A DNA stretch of 64,000 nt from CAYFFV01 sp964342695 (GCA_964342695.1 CAYFFV010000003.1:1-64000); one strand, 5' to 3'. Counted from the stretch's first letter, positions 1 through 6,831 are shown. Numbers and translations are program-made. Notes: generated from the sequence alone by a model not told the origin.

Positions 1-31
1 CTCCTGGGTTCGAATCCCAGTCCCTCCGCCA
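1..31 (+). tRNA. tRNA 3' end (partial, probably tRNA-Ser)
   Basis: The window opens inside a tRNA gene. A T-arm is visible (CTGGG, loop TTCGAAT, CCCAG), followed by an acceptor strand TCCCTCC, discriminator G and an encoded CCA ending at 31. The anticodon lies outside the window. The bases before the T-arm look like the end of a long variable arm, and the acceptor fits a GGAGGGA-type tRNA-Ser, so serine is an inference. The last 15 bases form the left copy of the attachment repeat of the element that follows. Confidence 0.85.
17..31 (+). repeat. attL: left attachment-site direct repeat
   Basis: The 15-bp sequence CCAGTCCCTCCGCCA is the 3' end of the tRNA, from the end of the T-stem to CCA. 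It recurs exactly at 7298-7312 in the same orientation. Integration regenerates the tRNA end on this side. Confidence 0.88.
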
Positions 32-151
32 TTGTACATTCCGGTGTCTTCCTACACAATCCAAAACAACTCATAAACAACAGTGTTTATAGTATAAAAA
101 TAGACATTAGTGTCTGAGGTCTTCCTATAAAGTCCATTGACATCTGTGGTA

Positions 152-195
152 TTTGGGGGTAACTTTGGGGGTATAGAATATTTATTGGGGGTAAC
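152..195 (+). repeat. Left integrase arm-type repeats (GGGGGTA motifs)
   Basis: Three same-orientation copies of a TTGGGGGTA core occur at 152-163, 164-173 and 184-195. The first two together (152-173) match 7213-7234 near the right end with one mismatch in 22 bases. Short repeated motifs inside both attachment sites are the expected layout of arm-type sites bound by the amino-terminal domain of a tyrosine integrase. Binding itself is inferred. No gene is seen in 32-275. Confidence 0.7.
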
Positions 196-275
196 ACTGC
201 ATCCCTGCTTGATGCAATTGCAAAAGAAATTTAGCAATTTCCAATACGCGCCATCGCATGCTTTACCGTTAGACG

Positions 276-1466
276 ATGCCATTAACCGACACGCAGATCC
301 GTAACGCGAAGCCGAGAGAGAAACAATACAAGCTGTTTGATTCCGGGGGGCTTTACCTGCTCGTCCGCCCAACAGGGTCCAAGCTGTGGCGATTCAAGTT
401 CAGGCTGGATGGCAAAGAGAAAGCGTTGTCATTCGGGAAATATCCCGATGTCAGCTTGGCGAAGGCGCGTGAGGAACGCGATAAGAATCGGGCGCTTGTT
501 GCAGACGGTATCAATCCAAGCGATGCGGTTAAGGCGCAACGTGTAGCTATTGTTCCCTTTGAGGACGTGGCGCGCAAATGGTACGCCACGAAGCTCCCGA
601 ACTGGGCACCGGGGAGCGCCGAGAGTGTGCGTATGCGATTAGAAACTTATATCTTCCCTGTGCTCGGGTCGAAACCGATCGCCGATATCACGGCGCCGGA
701 TATTCACGCGATGCTTGAACCGATTCAGGAGCGTGGCACATACGAAACCTGTCATCGCATTCTGGCAATCGTGAAGCAAGTGTTTGATCACGCCGTGGTC
801 ACTGGGTACGTGAAATACAATCCCGCACCGTCGGTGAAGGCGACGCTTACGAAAGCGAAACCCAAGCACATGAGCGCTACGACGGAACCCGCAGCGTTTG
901 GAAAACTCTTAACGCGCATTGATTCGTATAACGAGTCAATTGTTGTTCGCTCTGCCCTCAAGCTCGCACCGCTTCTGTTTGCACGACCCGGAGATCTGCG
1001 CCACGCGAAGTGGGCCGATATGAAACTCGATGTGACGGACCCACAATGGGAATACACCGTCCAAAAAACGAAACAGTCACATATCGTGCCACTGCCAGAG
1101 CAAGCTGTCGCCATCCTCCGTGAGCTTCGTGAGCACACGGGTCTCCAGCCGTACTGTTTTCCGGGGACGCGCCACAACGGACGCCCCATGTCGGAGAACA
1201 CCTTGGCGGCCGCACTGCGCGTACTCGGGATCTCCAAAGAGCAACAGACAGTTCATGGATTCCGCGCATCGGCGCGAACAATGCTTGATGAACGGCTTGG
1301 TGTTGCGCCGCATTTAATTGAACACCAGTTAGCCCACACGGTGAAGGATGCACTGGGTAGAAGTTACAACCGAACACAGCATTTGAAGGACCGTCGCCGT
1401 ATGATGCAGGAGTGGTCGGACTACCTTGACAACCTCCGCGAAGACGCCCTGTCTAATGCCGCGTAG
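276..1466 (+). CDS. int: Tyrosine-type site-specific integrase, P4/DUF4102 family
   Basis: This is the recombinase expected to integrate and excise the element at the tRNA 3' end. Residues 1-85 form a DUF4102-like arm-binding domain (motif LTDTQIRNAKP, then GGLYLLVRPTGSK). A core-binding helical domain follows at about 95-185, and the catalytic domain is at about 205-380. The catalytic set is visible: R237 in ARPGDLR, H327 and R330 in HGFR, H354 in LAH, and the nucleophile Y364 in GRSYNR. At 396 residues it is full length for the family and looks functional. The ATG start lies 245 bp from the tRNA end, with arm-type repeats in the gap. It is the first gene inside attL and reads away from the tRNA. 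Confidence 0.95.
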   Translation: MPLTDTQIRNAKPREKQYKLFDSGGLYLLVRPTGSKLWRFKFRLDGKEKALSFGKYPDVSLAKAREERDKNRALVADGINPSDAVKAQRVAIVPFEDVARKWYATKLPNWAPGSAESVRMRLETYIFPVLGSKPIADITAPDIHAMLEPIQERGTYETCHRILAIVKQVFDHAVVTGYVKYNPAPSVKATLTKAKPKHMSATTEPAAFGKLLTRIDSYNESIVVRSALKLAPLLFARPGDLRHAKWADMKLDVTDPQWEYTVQKTKQSHIVPLPEQAVAILRELREHTGLQPYCFPGTRHNGRPMSENTLAAALRVLGISKEQQTVHGFRASARTMLDERLGVAPHLIEHQLAHTVKDALGRSYNRTQHLKDRRRMMQEWSDYLDNLREDALSNAA

Positions 1467-1535
1467 GTCAGACCTGAAAACTATTCTACACACTTGAATT
1501 ATCTCGGAGACTGCTGGTTTTTTTGGGGTTTTATT

Positions 1536-1564
1536 GGAGGCTTCGCCTATGCTAAATTGCCTCC
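1536..1564 (+). promoter_or_regulatory. Inverted repeat between int and the next gene
   Basis: GGAGGC at 1536-1541 pairs with GCCTCC at 1559-1564 just before the ATG at 1568. An alternative smaller hairpin, AGGC-TTC-GCCT, overlaps the left arm. The structure would cover the translation start of the following gene, so it could be an attenuator or an operator. No T-run follows it, so it is not a good intrinsic terminator. Confidence 0.35.
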
Positions 1565-1567
1565 TGT

Positions 1568-2407
1568 ATGGACCGCGACAATCCACTTATAAATGCCGGG
1601 CTGAAAGGCTGGTATAACCGCCATGAGGCGAAGTTATATCTTGAGGATAAAGTTGAGAGTAAGCTTGAAGAGCAGACCATCCTACATGCCGCTATGGGTG
1701 CCCTGAGTGAGGCTGAGCTTAATAAAAAGAAGCCAAAGATTCAGCTGTACTTGAACATTGTTGAGGGCACAAAGGATACGCGCGAGCGAGTTCTAGACGC
1801 AGGGCTGTGGACCCTAGTTGTCAAACCACCGAAAGGCGCATCTGCCCGCGACAAGGGCAAACCAGCGCGGCAACAGATCTCACATTACCTTAGTTCTACC
1901 GCGCCCATCATAGGAGTCGGAGGGGCATTTATAGAACGAGATGGAGTCGTTGACTCACCTCGCGAACTCGTACCGCACGGTTGGCCGGGCTCGACTTCCT
2001 GCGCGTGGCCTCAGGCTTGCGAACTAGCGTTTGTAGAGGAAGATCTCAATCGTCTCGCTCAGACGATCATGAAACAGGTTCCCAAGCAAGAACCTGTTGC
2101 TCCGGCATCTGACTCGAAACCAGAAAAGTCTGGTGAGGACGAATCTCTTGCAACAAAAGAACGCAACAACCTGTTGACGATAATTGCCGCACTCGCAAAA
2201 CATCCCCATGCTCTCGACTTGGGAGAGTCGGCCGCGGCAGATCGGCTTGAGGGGATCGTTAAAGAATTAAAAAGGGATGACGGTAAGACCGGCGCACTCA
2301 GTGAGCGGTCACTGCGTGACACGATACGAGAGATCGACGATTTATCTGACCTACGAGCGTGGAAAAACCCCCCATGGAAGAACCGACCGAAGAGACACTC
2401 TAAATAA
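1568..2407 (+). CDS. Element accessory protein of unknown function, 279 aa
   Basis: I do not recognise a named function. The carboxy-terminal part (about 197-265, beginning KERNNLL and containing AAADRLEGIVKEL and SERSLRDTIREID) resembles a small helical domain often seen in proteins encoded next to integrases of genomic islands. That domain usually has a KERNTLLKLI-like start and ends in a helix-turn-helix-like segment. The amino-terminal 150 residues are of unknown fold, and residues 170-195 are a polar linker. There is no signal peptide or membrane segment, so it should be cytoplasmic. It lies between int and the AlpA-like gene, consistent with a role in element maintenance or regulation. 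The tail is strongly basic (KNRPKRHSK), which could aid DNA contact. The function is an inference from position only. Confidence 0.7.
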   Translation: MDRDNPLINAGLKGWYNRHEAKLYLEDKVESKLEEQTILHAAMGALSEAELNKKKPKIQLYLNIVEGTKDTRERVLDAGLWTLVVKPPKGASARDKGKPARQQISHYLSSTAPIIGVGGAFIERDGVVDSPRELVPHGWPGSTSCAWPQACELAFVEEDLNRLAQTIMKQVPKQEPVAPASDSKPEKSGEDESLATKERNNLLTIIAALAKHPHALDLGESAAADRLEGIVKELKRDDGKTGALSERSLRDTIREIDDLSDLRAWKNPPWKNRPKRHSK

Positions 2408-2420
2408 TTATTTTTTGCAA

Positions 2421-2447
2421 TTGCCAAACATTTTTGGCACTTGCCAA
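2421..2447 (+). promoter_or_regulatory. Hairpin and TTGCCAA repeats upstream of alpA-like gene
   Basis: TGCCAAA at 2422-2428 pairs with TTTGGCA at 2433-2439 across a 4-base loop. TTGCCAA then recurs as a direct copy at 2441-2447. The cluster sits between the accessory gene and the AlpA-like gene. It could be an operator for AlpA, an intrinsic terminator-like element or a small origin iteron set. The sequence alone does not decide. Confidence 0.4.
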
Positions 2448-2526
2448 TACCCGCCTCATCTTTCTCCAAACTGGTTGCCATGTTGTTCTCGCATTCCGCG
2501 GGAACCGAGTAAAAGGAGTGAGACAC

Positions 2527-2814
2527 ATGGCAATTACGAAGTTCCCACAACCCGCCGTGCAACCGACTACGCGGCGCCTCTGTAAGCGGCCCGAAGTGCA
2601 GTCAATGACCGGTCTGCCGTCCTCATCGATGTATGACCGCATTGAGCGCGGGCTGTTTATACCGCCCGTCAAAATCGGGGAGCGCGCCAGCGGTTGGCCC
2701 TCAGATGAGATCGAGGCATACAACCAAGCCATCATTGCCGGTTACACAGACGACCAGATTCGTGCGCTCGTGGTCGCATTAATTGCACAGCGTGGGACGC
2801 GAGGTTGCCTATGA
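2527..2814 (+). CDS. AlpA-family excisionase/transcriptional regulator
   Basis: This is a 95-residue winged-helix protein of the AlpA/MerR-like group. Small integrative elements use such proteins to activate integrase or to direct excision. The core signature is visible: a short helix-turn-helix with V-x-S-MTGLPSSSMYDRI, then ERGLFIPPVKIGERASGWP, the typical 'F-P-x-P-x-x-I-G-x-R-x-x-x-W' wing. The ATG at 2527 is preceded by AAGGAG at 2513-2518 with 8 bases of spacing, which rules out longer in-frame starts. Its stop overlaps the next start in ATGA (2811-2814), so the two are translationally coupled. AlpA proteins normally bind close to att sites or the int promoter. Confidence 0.85.
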   Translation: MAITKFPQPAVQPTTRRLCKRPEVQSMTGLPSSSMYDRIERGLFIPPVKIGERASGWPSDEIEAYNQAIIAGYTDDQIRALVVALIAQRGTRGCL

Positions 2815-2984
2815 CCAGTAAACGCGACCCATCAAAGCAGTTGCGAACGGATCACGCGACTGCGCTCGCCCAGAATACCAGCGCAAAGACTCGCCGAAAC
2901 CTCAAGGCGCACGTGGACATGATGGAAGAAATCCGTGAGCTGACTGAAGTTATGGATGAGGCTAGTCCGTCCCGGAGTAAGTGA
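2811..2984 (+). CDS. Small coupled element protein, 57 aa, unknown
   Basis: This short open reading frame starts at ATG 2811 inside the ATGA junction with the AlpA-like gene. It ends in a second ATGA junction with the next gene at 2984. The product begins MTSKRDPSKQLRTDH and is predicted to form one amphipathic helix in the second half (ETREL-like acidic stretch MMEEIREL). No family is recognised. The paired stop/start overlaps are the main evidence that it is translated, since such coupling is rarely accidental. It may be an adaptor or a regulator of the DUF3631 protein downstream. Confidence 0.6.
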   Translation: MTSKRDPSKQLRTDHATALAQNTSAKTRRNLKAHVDMMEEIRELTEVMDEASPSRSK

Positions 2985-3145
2985 TGAAGAACATCACTGT
3001 GGAGGAGGTGCTACGAGAAGCAGCCATCTATCGCGAGATGGTGAGTGTCCTCCTGGAGAAACGCCACGAACTGGAGAAACTCCTCGAAGTGTATCGACGT
3101 GAGCGATACAGAAAGAATCGAGATGATGACAACGGAAACCGCTAA
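2984..3145 (+). CDS. Small coupled helical protein, 53 aa, unknown
   Basis: It starts at ATG 2984 overlapping the upstream stop and runs to TAA at 3143-3145, overlapping the start of the DUF3631 gene by 23 bases. The product (MKNITVEEVLREAA...) is highly charged and predicted as one long helix, possibly a coiled coil, from about residue 6 to 45. It has no cysteine, signal peptide or membrane segment. It belongs to a tightly packed operon (AlpA-like, two small genes, P-loop protein). No known family is recognised. Confidence 0.55.
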   Translation: MKNITVEEVLREAAIYREMVSVLLEKRHELEKLLEVYRRERYRKNRDDDNGNR

Positions 3146-4229
3146 ATATGCGACCAAAAAAACGTTGGTCGACTTGCTTGACGATATCGACCGCTTCATC
3201 AGGCAATACGTGATCGTGTCCGATCATGAATATTCCATCCTCGCGCTCTGGGTGGTGCACGTGTTCGTCATTGATGCGTTTGATAAGACGCCGTACCTAG
3301 CGGTTACATCGGCGAGTAAGGCTTGTGGAAAAACGAGGGTGTTGGAAGTGCTCGAACTCGTAATTGACGCTAATACGCAGGAGCGATGCTGGTTCACCGC
3401 AAGTGCCACGAAAGCCGTGTTGGTTCGAAAAATTGATGCGCTCTCGCCTGTGTTACTACTCGATGAAACAGATGGAGCCTTTAAGGGGAATCCGGAATAC
3501 GCCGAAACATTACGCAGTGTGCTCAACGCTGGTTATTCGCGAGGCGGCACGTCTTCTCTGTGTGTGGGACCCAAGAACGACTGGAAAGATTTCCAGGTGT
3601 TTTGCCCGAAAGCGTTTGCCGGAATCGGGCGCGACAATCTGCCCGACACCGTGATGGATCGATCTATTCCCATCACGATGAAAAAGAAACGTCGCGACGA
3701 GGCGGTGTCGAAGTTTAAGCAGCGTGAGGTACTCCCGCTAGCCATCCCGCTACAAAAACGGCTCGTCAAGTGGGCGACGCCGGATCAGATAGATGTTCTT
3801 CGGGGTGCACGGCCAACGTTTCCCCCTCACATCTCTGACCGTGCTGAAGAGATCAGCGAACCCCTGCTGGCGATTGCAAATCTCGCAAATGACGAGTGGG
3901 CTACAAAGGCGAGACAGGCAGTTGGTGCGCTGTTGCGTAAGATCGGCGACGAGACATCCGACATCTCCGAGCAGTTACTGCACGATATCCACGCAGTGTG
4001 GCCACCCGATACGCCGTTCATTGCATCGATGGACTTGATCTATAAATTGAGTGCGTTAGTCGAGCGACCATGGGCGACCATAAGTCGCGGTGGGACGATC
4101 ACCCCGCATAAGATGGCGCACCTCTTAAAGGAGTTCAGAATTATTTCTCGATCAAACAGTGGTCACGTTCGTGGCTATGACCGAGAGCGTTTTACTGATG
4201 CCTGGGGGAGGTATGGCGTGGGGGAGTAG
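3123..4229 (+). CDS. DUF3631-type P-loop protein of the mobile element
   Basis: This cytoplasmic protein resembles the DUF3631 proteins found in phages and integrative elements, often beside or fused to primase/helicase modules. From the ATG at 3123 it has 368 residues. A P-loop-like segment, SASKACGKTR, lies at about 63-72, and a Walker-B-like LLLDETD at about 111-117. The region ending PKAFAGIGRDNLPDTVMDRSI resembles the sensor/arginine-finger segment of these ATPases, and the carboxy-terminal 120 residues are a DUF3631-like helical domain. The longer frame from 3045 is not favoured because it overlaps more of the preceding gene. It probably acts on element DNA, in replication or as a helicase-like ATPase, but no primase or origin-binding gene is next to it. 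The family call is firm and the role is inferred. Confidence 0.82.
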   Translation: MMTTETAKYATKKTLVDLLDDIDRFIRQYVIVSDHEYSILALWVVHVFVIDAFDKTPYLAVTSASKACGKTRVLEVLELVIDANTQERCWFTASATKAVLVRKIDALSPVLLLDETDGAFKGNPEYAETLRSVLNAGYSRGGTSSLCVGPKNDWKDFQVFCPKAFAGIGRDNLPDTVMDRSIPITMKKKRRDEAVSKFKQREVLPLAIPLQKRLVKWATPDQIDVLRGARPTFPPHISDRAEEISEPLLAIANLANDEWATKARQAVGALLRKIGDETSDISEQLLHDIHAVWPPDTPFIASMDLIYKLSALVERPWATISRGGTITPHKMAHLLKEFRIISRSNSGHVRGYDRERFTDAWGRYGVGE

Positions 4230-4230
4230 T

Positions 4231-4295
4231 TAAAGCTCTCATCCGTCATACAACAAGTAAAAGCGGGGCAGTCTAAATGACGCTTAAGAGCTTTA
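4231..4295. terminator. 9-bp inverted repeat between converging operons
   Basis: TAAAGCTCT at 4231-4239 pairs perfectly with AGAGCTTTA at 4287-4295. It lies just after the DUF3631 stop and before the minus-strand cargo ends. The 47-base loop makes it a weak intrinsic terminator. It may help end transcription from both sides. Confidence 0.3.
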
Positions 4296-4299
4296 ACCC

Positions 4300-4338
4300 C
4301 CCGGGGGGCAGGATTTGAACCTGCGAGCTGCGGGTTAT
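4300..4338 (-). other. Fragment resembling the 3' half of initiator tRNA-Met
   Basis: On the minus strand the segment reads ATAACCCG (4338-4331), a short variable region, a perfect T-arm (GCAGG, TTCAAAT, CCTGC at 4324-4308) and a C-rich acceptor strand. That matches the 3' half of bacterial initiator tRNA from the anticodon loop onward. No 5' half precedes it, because a small protein gene ends at 4339, and no CCA is present. A 12-bp palindrome CCCCCCGGGGGG covers the acceptor end (4297-4308). It is best read as a relic of an attachment site from another integration, inside the present element. It is not a functional tRNA. Confidence 0.6.
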
Positions 4339-4527
4339 CTACCGGTGAGGGTCACCACCACCTGTGCAGGTACTGTTACGTAAAGCACTTGCAAGTTGAT
4401 CCTCGGGCTGCCCGAACGAGGCCAGATCCCTCATACACGTTTGATACGGGCTGAAGTAAATCCATGCCGCCGTGGCGATCAGAATCGCGACCGCAATAAT
4501 GAGTGCGCCTTTTATGTTCGAGTCCAT
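4339..4527 (-). CDS. Small single-pass membrane protein, 62 aa
   Basis: The product has one hydrophobic helix at about residues 8-26 (KGALIIAVAILIATAAWIYF), followed by YQTCMR and a short carboxy-terminal tail with a second cysteine (NSTCTGG). Small proteins with this order of helix, FSPYQTC motif and Cys-containing tail occur widely in proteobacterial genomes and mobile elements. Their function is unknown. The stop codon directly abuts the tRNA-like fragment at 4338. It is encoded on the same strand as the tandem cargo genes upstream of it, 203 bp away, and may be co-transcribed with them. No clear ribosome-binding site is seen. Confidence 0.6.
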   Translation of the reverse strand: MDSNIKGALIIAVAILIATAAWIYFSPYQTCMRDLASFGQPEDQLASALRNSTCTGGGDPHR

Positions 4528-4604
4528 ACTGTCGATAGGCTAAGCGAGATGGAAACAGGATTCAACGCTTTTTGTTCAAAGAAGAACAGCGGCAATGAAG
4601 GGAA

Positions 4605-4631
4605 AAGCAAAAGACCCTTTTTGCATTTTTT
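4605..4631 (+). terminator. Possible intrinsic terminator
   Basis: GCAAAA at 4607-4612 pairs with TTTTGC at 4619-4624 and is followed by a run of Ts (ATTTTTTAT). The stem is short and poor in G and C. It lies downstream of the plus-strand element operon and between two minus-strand genes, so it could act in either direction. Confidence 0.3.
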
Positions 4632-4730
4632 ATCTCCTGTGTTTCGTGGTAGTTACGAGAAGAATGACCCATTCTTTACTCCTGTGACGCAGCCGTTTTC
4701 TCGGCCACCCACTGCCCCACCCCGCCCGAT

Positions 4731-5246
4731 CTAGTCCGCGTCGTCTACGTCTGCCGGATCACCACGGAACGAGATGTATTTGATGCAGTTCGTCTTGTCA
4801 CTGGAACAGCGGTAATACCTGACGCGCTGTCCGGTGTCCGCGGCACGCGCTGCCGCGTCGGCGTAATACAGCATTTGATTCTCACTGAGCAGATACTTAG
4901 AATCTAGACTAGGATGGTCAACGGGACTCGTCAACGCCCCATCGCTGTACATACGGGCCCACCCAACCATGCCTCCCATGCACTGGGGTGCGGCGTAAAA
5001 GGTGACAACCAAATAGCCATGGTCCCCGTAGTTGCCCGTCACGGGAACGAGCCGACTTTGGCAAATGTAGGCATAGTCCATTGACTCCGGCAACGCCTGC
5101 ATCGAGCCGTCCATCATTGCCAGTTCGTTATCAATCTCCCAGCCCTGCTGCGCTTCCGCAATCGGGAACAGGTCCACATCTTTGACAGCAATACTGATTA
5201 GGACAAGCAAGATGCCTGTAAGAATAATTTTGGTATAGCGATCCAT
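4731..5246 (-). CDS. Secreted/anchored cysteine protein, tandem copy 3, 171 aa
   Basis: No known family is recognised. Residues 1-33 form a signal peptide or membrane anchor: MDRYTK, a hydrophobic stretch at 7-22, then KDVDLFP and a possible AEA cleavage site. The mature part begins with a conserved block (DNELAMMDGSMQ). It has four cysteines shared with the other two copies, in YIC, QCMG, YRC and NC. It ends with a conserved acidic tail (FRGDPADV-DAD). The middle, about residues 50-135, differs from the other copies, and this copy is five residues longer (PVDHPSLDSK region). An 8-bp inverted repeat covers its ribosome-binding site (5247-5274). It probably acts in the periplasm or outside the cell. 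It is the last gene of the array in transcription order. Confidence 0.8.
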   Translation of the reverse strand: MDRYTKIILTGILLVLISIAVKDVDLFPIAEAQQGWEIDNELAMMDGSMQALPESMDYAYICQSRLVPVTGNYGDHGYLVVTFYAAPQCMGGMVGWARMYSDGALTSPVDHPSLDSKYLLSENQMLYYADAAARAADTGQRVRYYRCSSDKTNCIKYISFRGDPADVDDAD

Positions 5247-5297
5247 AGTTCCTCCATTCGTGTGTAGAGGAACTGTAGATCACTGCAACGTACCGAT

Positions 5298-5798
5298 CTA
5301 GTCCGCGTCTTCTACGTCTGCCGGATCACCACGGAACTGGATGTATTTGAGGCAGCTCTTCTTGTCACTGGCACAGCGGTAATACCTCACGCGCTGCCCG
5401 TTCTCCGCGGCGCGATCCGCTGAATTTGCAAAATACAGCAGCTGATTCTCACTGAGCAGATACGCGCTAAAAGAGAACGCATGCGTCGCCCCGTCGCTGA
5501 AGAAATAGGCACCCCCAATGTAATCTCCCATACACTGGGGTGCGGTGTGAAAGACGACAAACAGATAGCCATGGTCCCCGTAGGTGCTCGTCGTGGGAAC
5601 GAGCGAACTTCGGCAAATGTAGGCCAAGCCAGGCAACGCTGGCAACGCCTGCATCGAGCCGTCCATCATTGCCAGCTCATTATCAATCTCCCACCCCTGC
5701 TGCGCTTCCGCAATCGGGAACAGGTCCACATCTTTTACCGCGAGGCTCACCAGCGCAATGGCGATGACCGTCAGAATAATTTTGGTATAGCGATCCAT
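5298..5798 (-). CDS. Secreted/anchored cysteine protein, tandem copy 2, 166 aa
   Basis: This is the middle copy of the array. The amino-terminal hydrophobic segment is slightly different (TVIAIALVSLAVKD) but the AEAQQGWEIDNEL block is unchanged. The four cysteines and the YLLSENQ and GQRVRYYRC motifs are retained. The variable core reads ALPGLAYICRSSL, then HTAPQCMGDYIGGAYFF, with an aromatic HAFSFSAY segment that the other copies lack. Function is unknown. The four conserved cysteines suggest two disulfides in an oxidising compartment. The upstream spacer has the same hairpin around the GGAGG as the other copies, with six paired bases. Confidence 0.8.
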   Translation of the reverse strand: MDRYTKIILTVIAIALVSLAVKDVDLFPIAEAQQGWEIDNELAMMDGSMQALPALPGLAYICRSSLVPTTSTYGDHGYLFVVFHTAPQCMGDYIGGAYFFSDGATHAFSFSAYLLSENQLLYFANSADRAAENGQRVRYYRCASDKKSCLKYIQFRGDPADVEDAD

Positions 5799-5849
5799 AA
5801 TTCCTCCATTCGTGTGTAGAGGAACTGTAGATCACTGCAACGTACCGAT

Positions 5850-6350
5850 CTAGTCCGCGTCTTCTACGTCTGCCGGATCACCACGGAACTGGATGAATTT
5901 GAGGCAGAGCGTCTTGTCATCGGCACAGCGGAAATACCTGACGCGCTGTCCGGTGTCCGCGGCACGGCTCGTTAGATCGTGTAAGTTGAGCAGTTGATTC
6001 TCACTGAGCAGATACGTGCTATGAGAGTACGAACTCGTCGCCCCGTCGCTGAACATATAGGCAGACCCAACGAAGCTTCCCATGCACTGGGGCTCGGTGT
6101 GAAAGGCGACAGACAGATAGCCATGGTCACCGGCGTTGTTCGTCCTAGGAATGAGGTAACTTTGGCAAATGTAGGCCAAGCCATTCGACGCTGACAACAC
6201 CTGCATCGAGCCGTCCATCATTGCCAATTCATTATCGATCTCCCATCCCTGCTGCGCTTCCGCAATCGGGAACAGGTCCACATCTTTGACAGCAATACTG
6301 ATTAGGACAAGCAAGATGCCTGTCAGAATAGTTTTGGTATAGCGATCCAT
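5850..6350 (-). CDS. Secreted/anchored cysteine protein, tandem copy 1, 166 aa
   Basis: This is the first copy in transcription order. The signal/anchor region is almost identical to copy 3 (TGILLVLISIAVKD), so copies 1 and 3 share one amino-terminal version and copy 2 another. The core is again distinct (NGLAYICQSYLIPRTNNAG, then SYSHSTYLLSENQLLNLHDL). The same four cysteines and the acidic FRGDPADVEDAD end are present. The gene is preceded by the 8-bp inverted repeat at 6351-6378 that includes the ribosome-binding site. A promoter for the array is expected in 6379-6425, but none is clear. Function is unknown. Confidence 0.8.
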   Translation of the reverse strand: MDRYTKTILTGILLVLISIAVKDVDLFPIAEAQQGWEIDNELAMMDGSMQVLSASNGLAYICQSYLIPRTNNAGDHGYLSVAFHTEPQCMGSFVGSAYMFSDGATSSYSHSTYLLSENQLLNLHDLTSRAADTGQRVRYFRCADDKTLCLKFIQFRGDPADVEDAD

Positions 6351-6378
6351 AGTTCCTCCATTCGTGTGTAGAGGAACT
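6351..6378 (-). promoter_or_regulatory. Hairpin enclosing the ribosome-binding site (array leader)
   Basis: On the minus strand AGTTCCTC (6378-6371) pairs perfectly with GAGGAACT (6358-6351), placing the GGAGG of copy 1 in the 3' arm. The same structure recurs at 5247-5274 (8 bp) and 5801-5824 (6 bp). Such a fold would hide the ribosome-binding site in the transcript. Confidence 0.5.
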
Positions 6379-6425
6379 GTAGATCACTGCCGGCAAAAAC
6401 AGTAGCGCTGATTACCGCACACCAC

Positions 6426-6794
6426 TCACCATGGTTTCACCACTGCAACTTGGGCGGCGACCTGAATCTTCTCAACAGCCTTTCCGATGGAGCGGTCAGC
6501 GAGGTCACGCGCCGCAGCCAGACGTACCGGTTCACTTTCGGCGTGTGTGACCAGGTTCTCCAATTCTTGTACCGCAATAGGCGCTAAGCCTCTGAGTTTT
6601 AACTCAGCGAGTTGCACCGCTTCTTCTGCCTTCGCCAGCGCGGCTGGTGCTTTCCCACCATGCTTCATGCAAACCCGTTGGCCCTTCATCGCCCACCGTC
6701 CACACAGCTGTTTCGTGCGTGTGCTGTGCGCTGTGCATCGCCGTGGGTGACGTGTAGAATGCGGATTGTCAGTTTGTACCATGGGAATATCCAT
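6426..6794 (-). CDS. HGG-motif phage-type protein, 122 aa
   Basis: The first half holds a putative zinc-binding pattern: RRCTAHS, RTKQLCGRWAMKG, then VCMKHGGKAP. This pattern is common in short phage and island proteins of actinobacteria and soil bacteria, annotated only as HGG-motif proteins and sometimes likened to small terminase or HTH proteins. The second half is a helical region (about 55-110) ending in VVKPW. There is no signal peptide, so it should be cytoplasmic and may bind nucleic acid. It is transcribed ahead of, and in the same direction as, the triplicated array 75 bp downstream. It is divergent from the short gene at 6832. Its function is not known. Confidence 0.7.
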   Translation of the reverse strand: MDIPMVQTDNPHSTRHPRRCTAHSTRTKQLCGRWAMKGQRVCMKHGGKAPAALAKAEEAVQLAELKLRGLAPIAVQELENLVTHAESEPVRLAAARDLADRSIGKAVEKIQVAAQVAVVKPW

Positions 6795-6831
6795 ACCAAG
6801 TGTCCCCTTTAACCATCACGAAGGAGTTGTC

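Larger units (their letters stand above)
4727..6390 (-). repeat. Tandem triplication, 552-bp unit, of a secreted-protein gene
   Basis: Three genes start at 5246, 5798 and 6350 on the minus strand, exactly 552 bp apart. The intergenic segments (5247-5297, 5799-5849 and 6351-6390) are nearly identical. The 5' and 3' parts of the three genes are also almost identical, while their middles differ. This is a tandem gene amplification followed by localised divergence. Confidence 0.9.

Noticed and set aside
788..1237. Long antisense open reading frames opposite int and other genes
   Set aside because: They lie within well-supported genes in another frame, have no ribosome-binding sites and show atypical composition.
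4727..6390. Regular repeats considered as a CRISPR-like array
   Set aside because: The repeat unit is 552 bp and consists of full genes, so it is tandem gene duplication.
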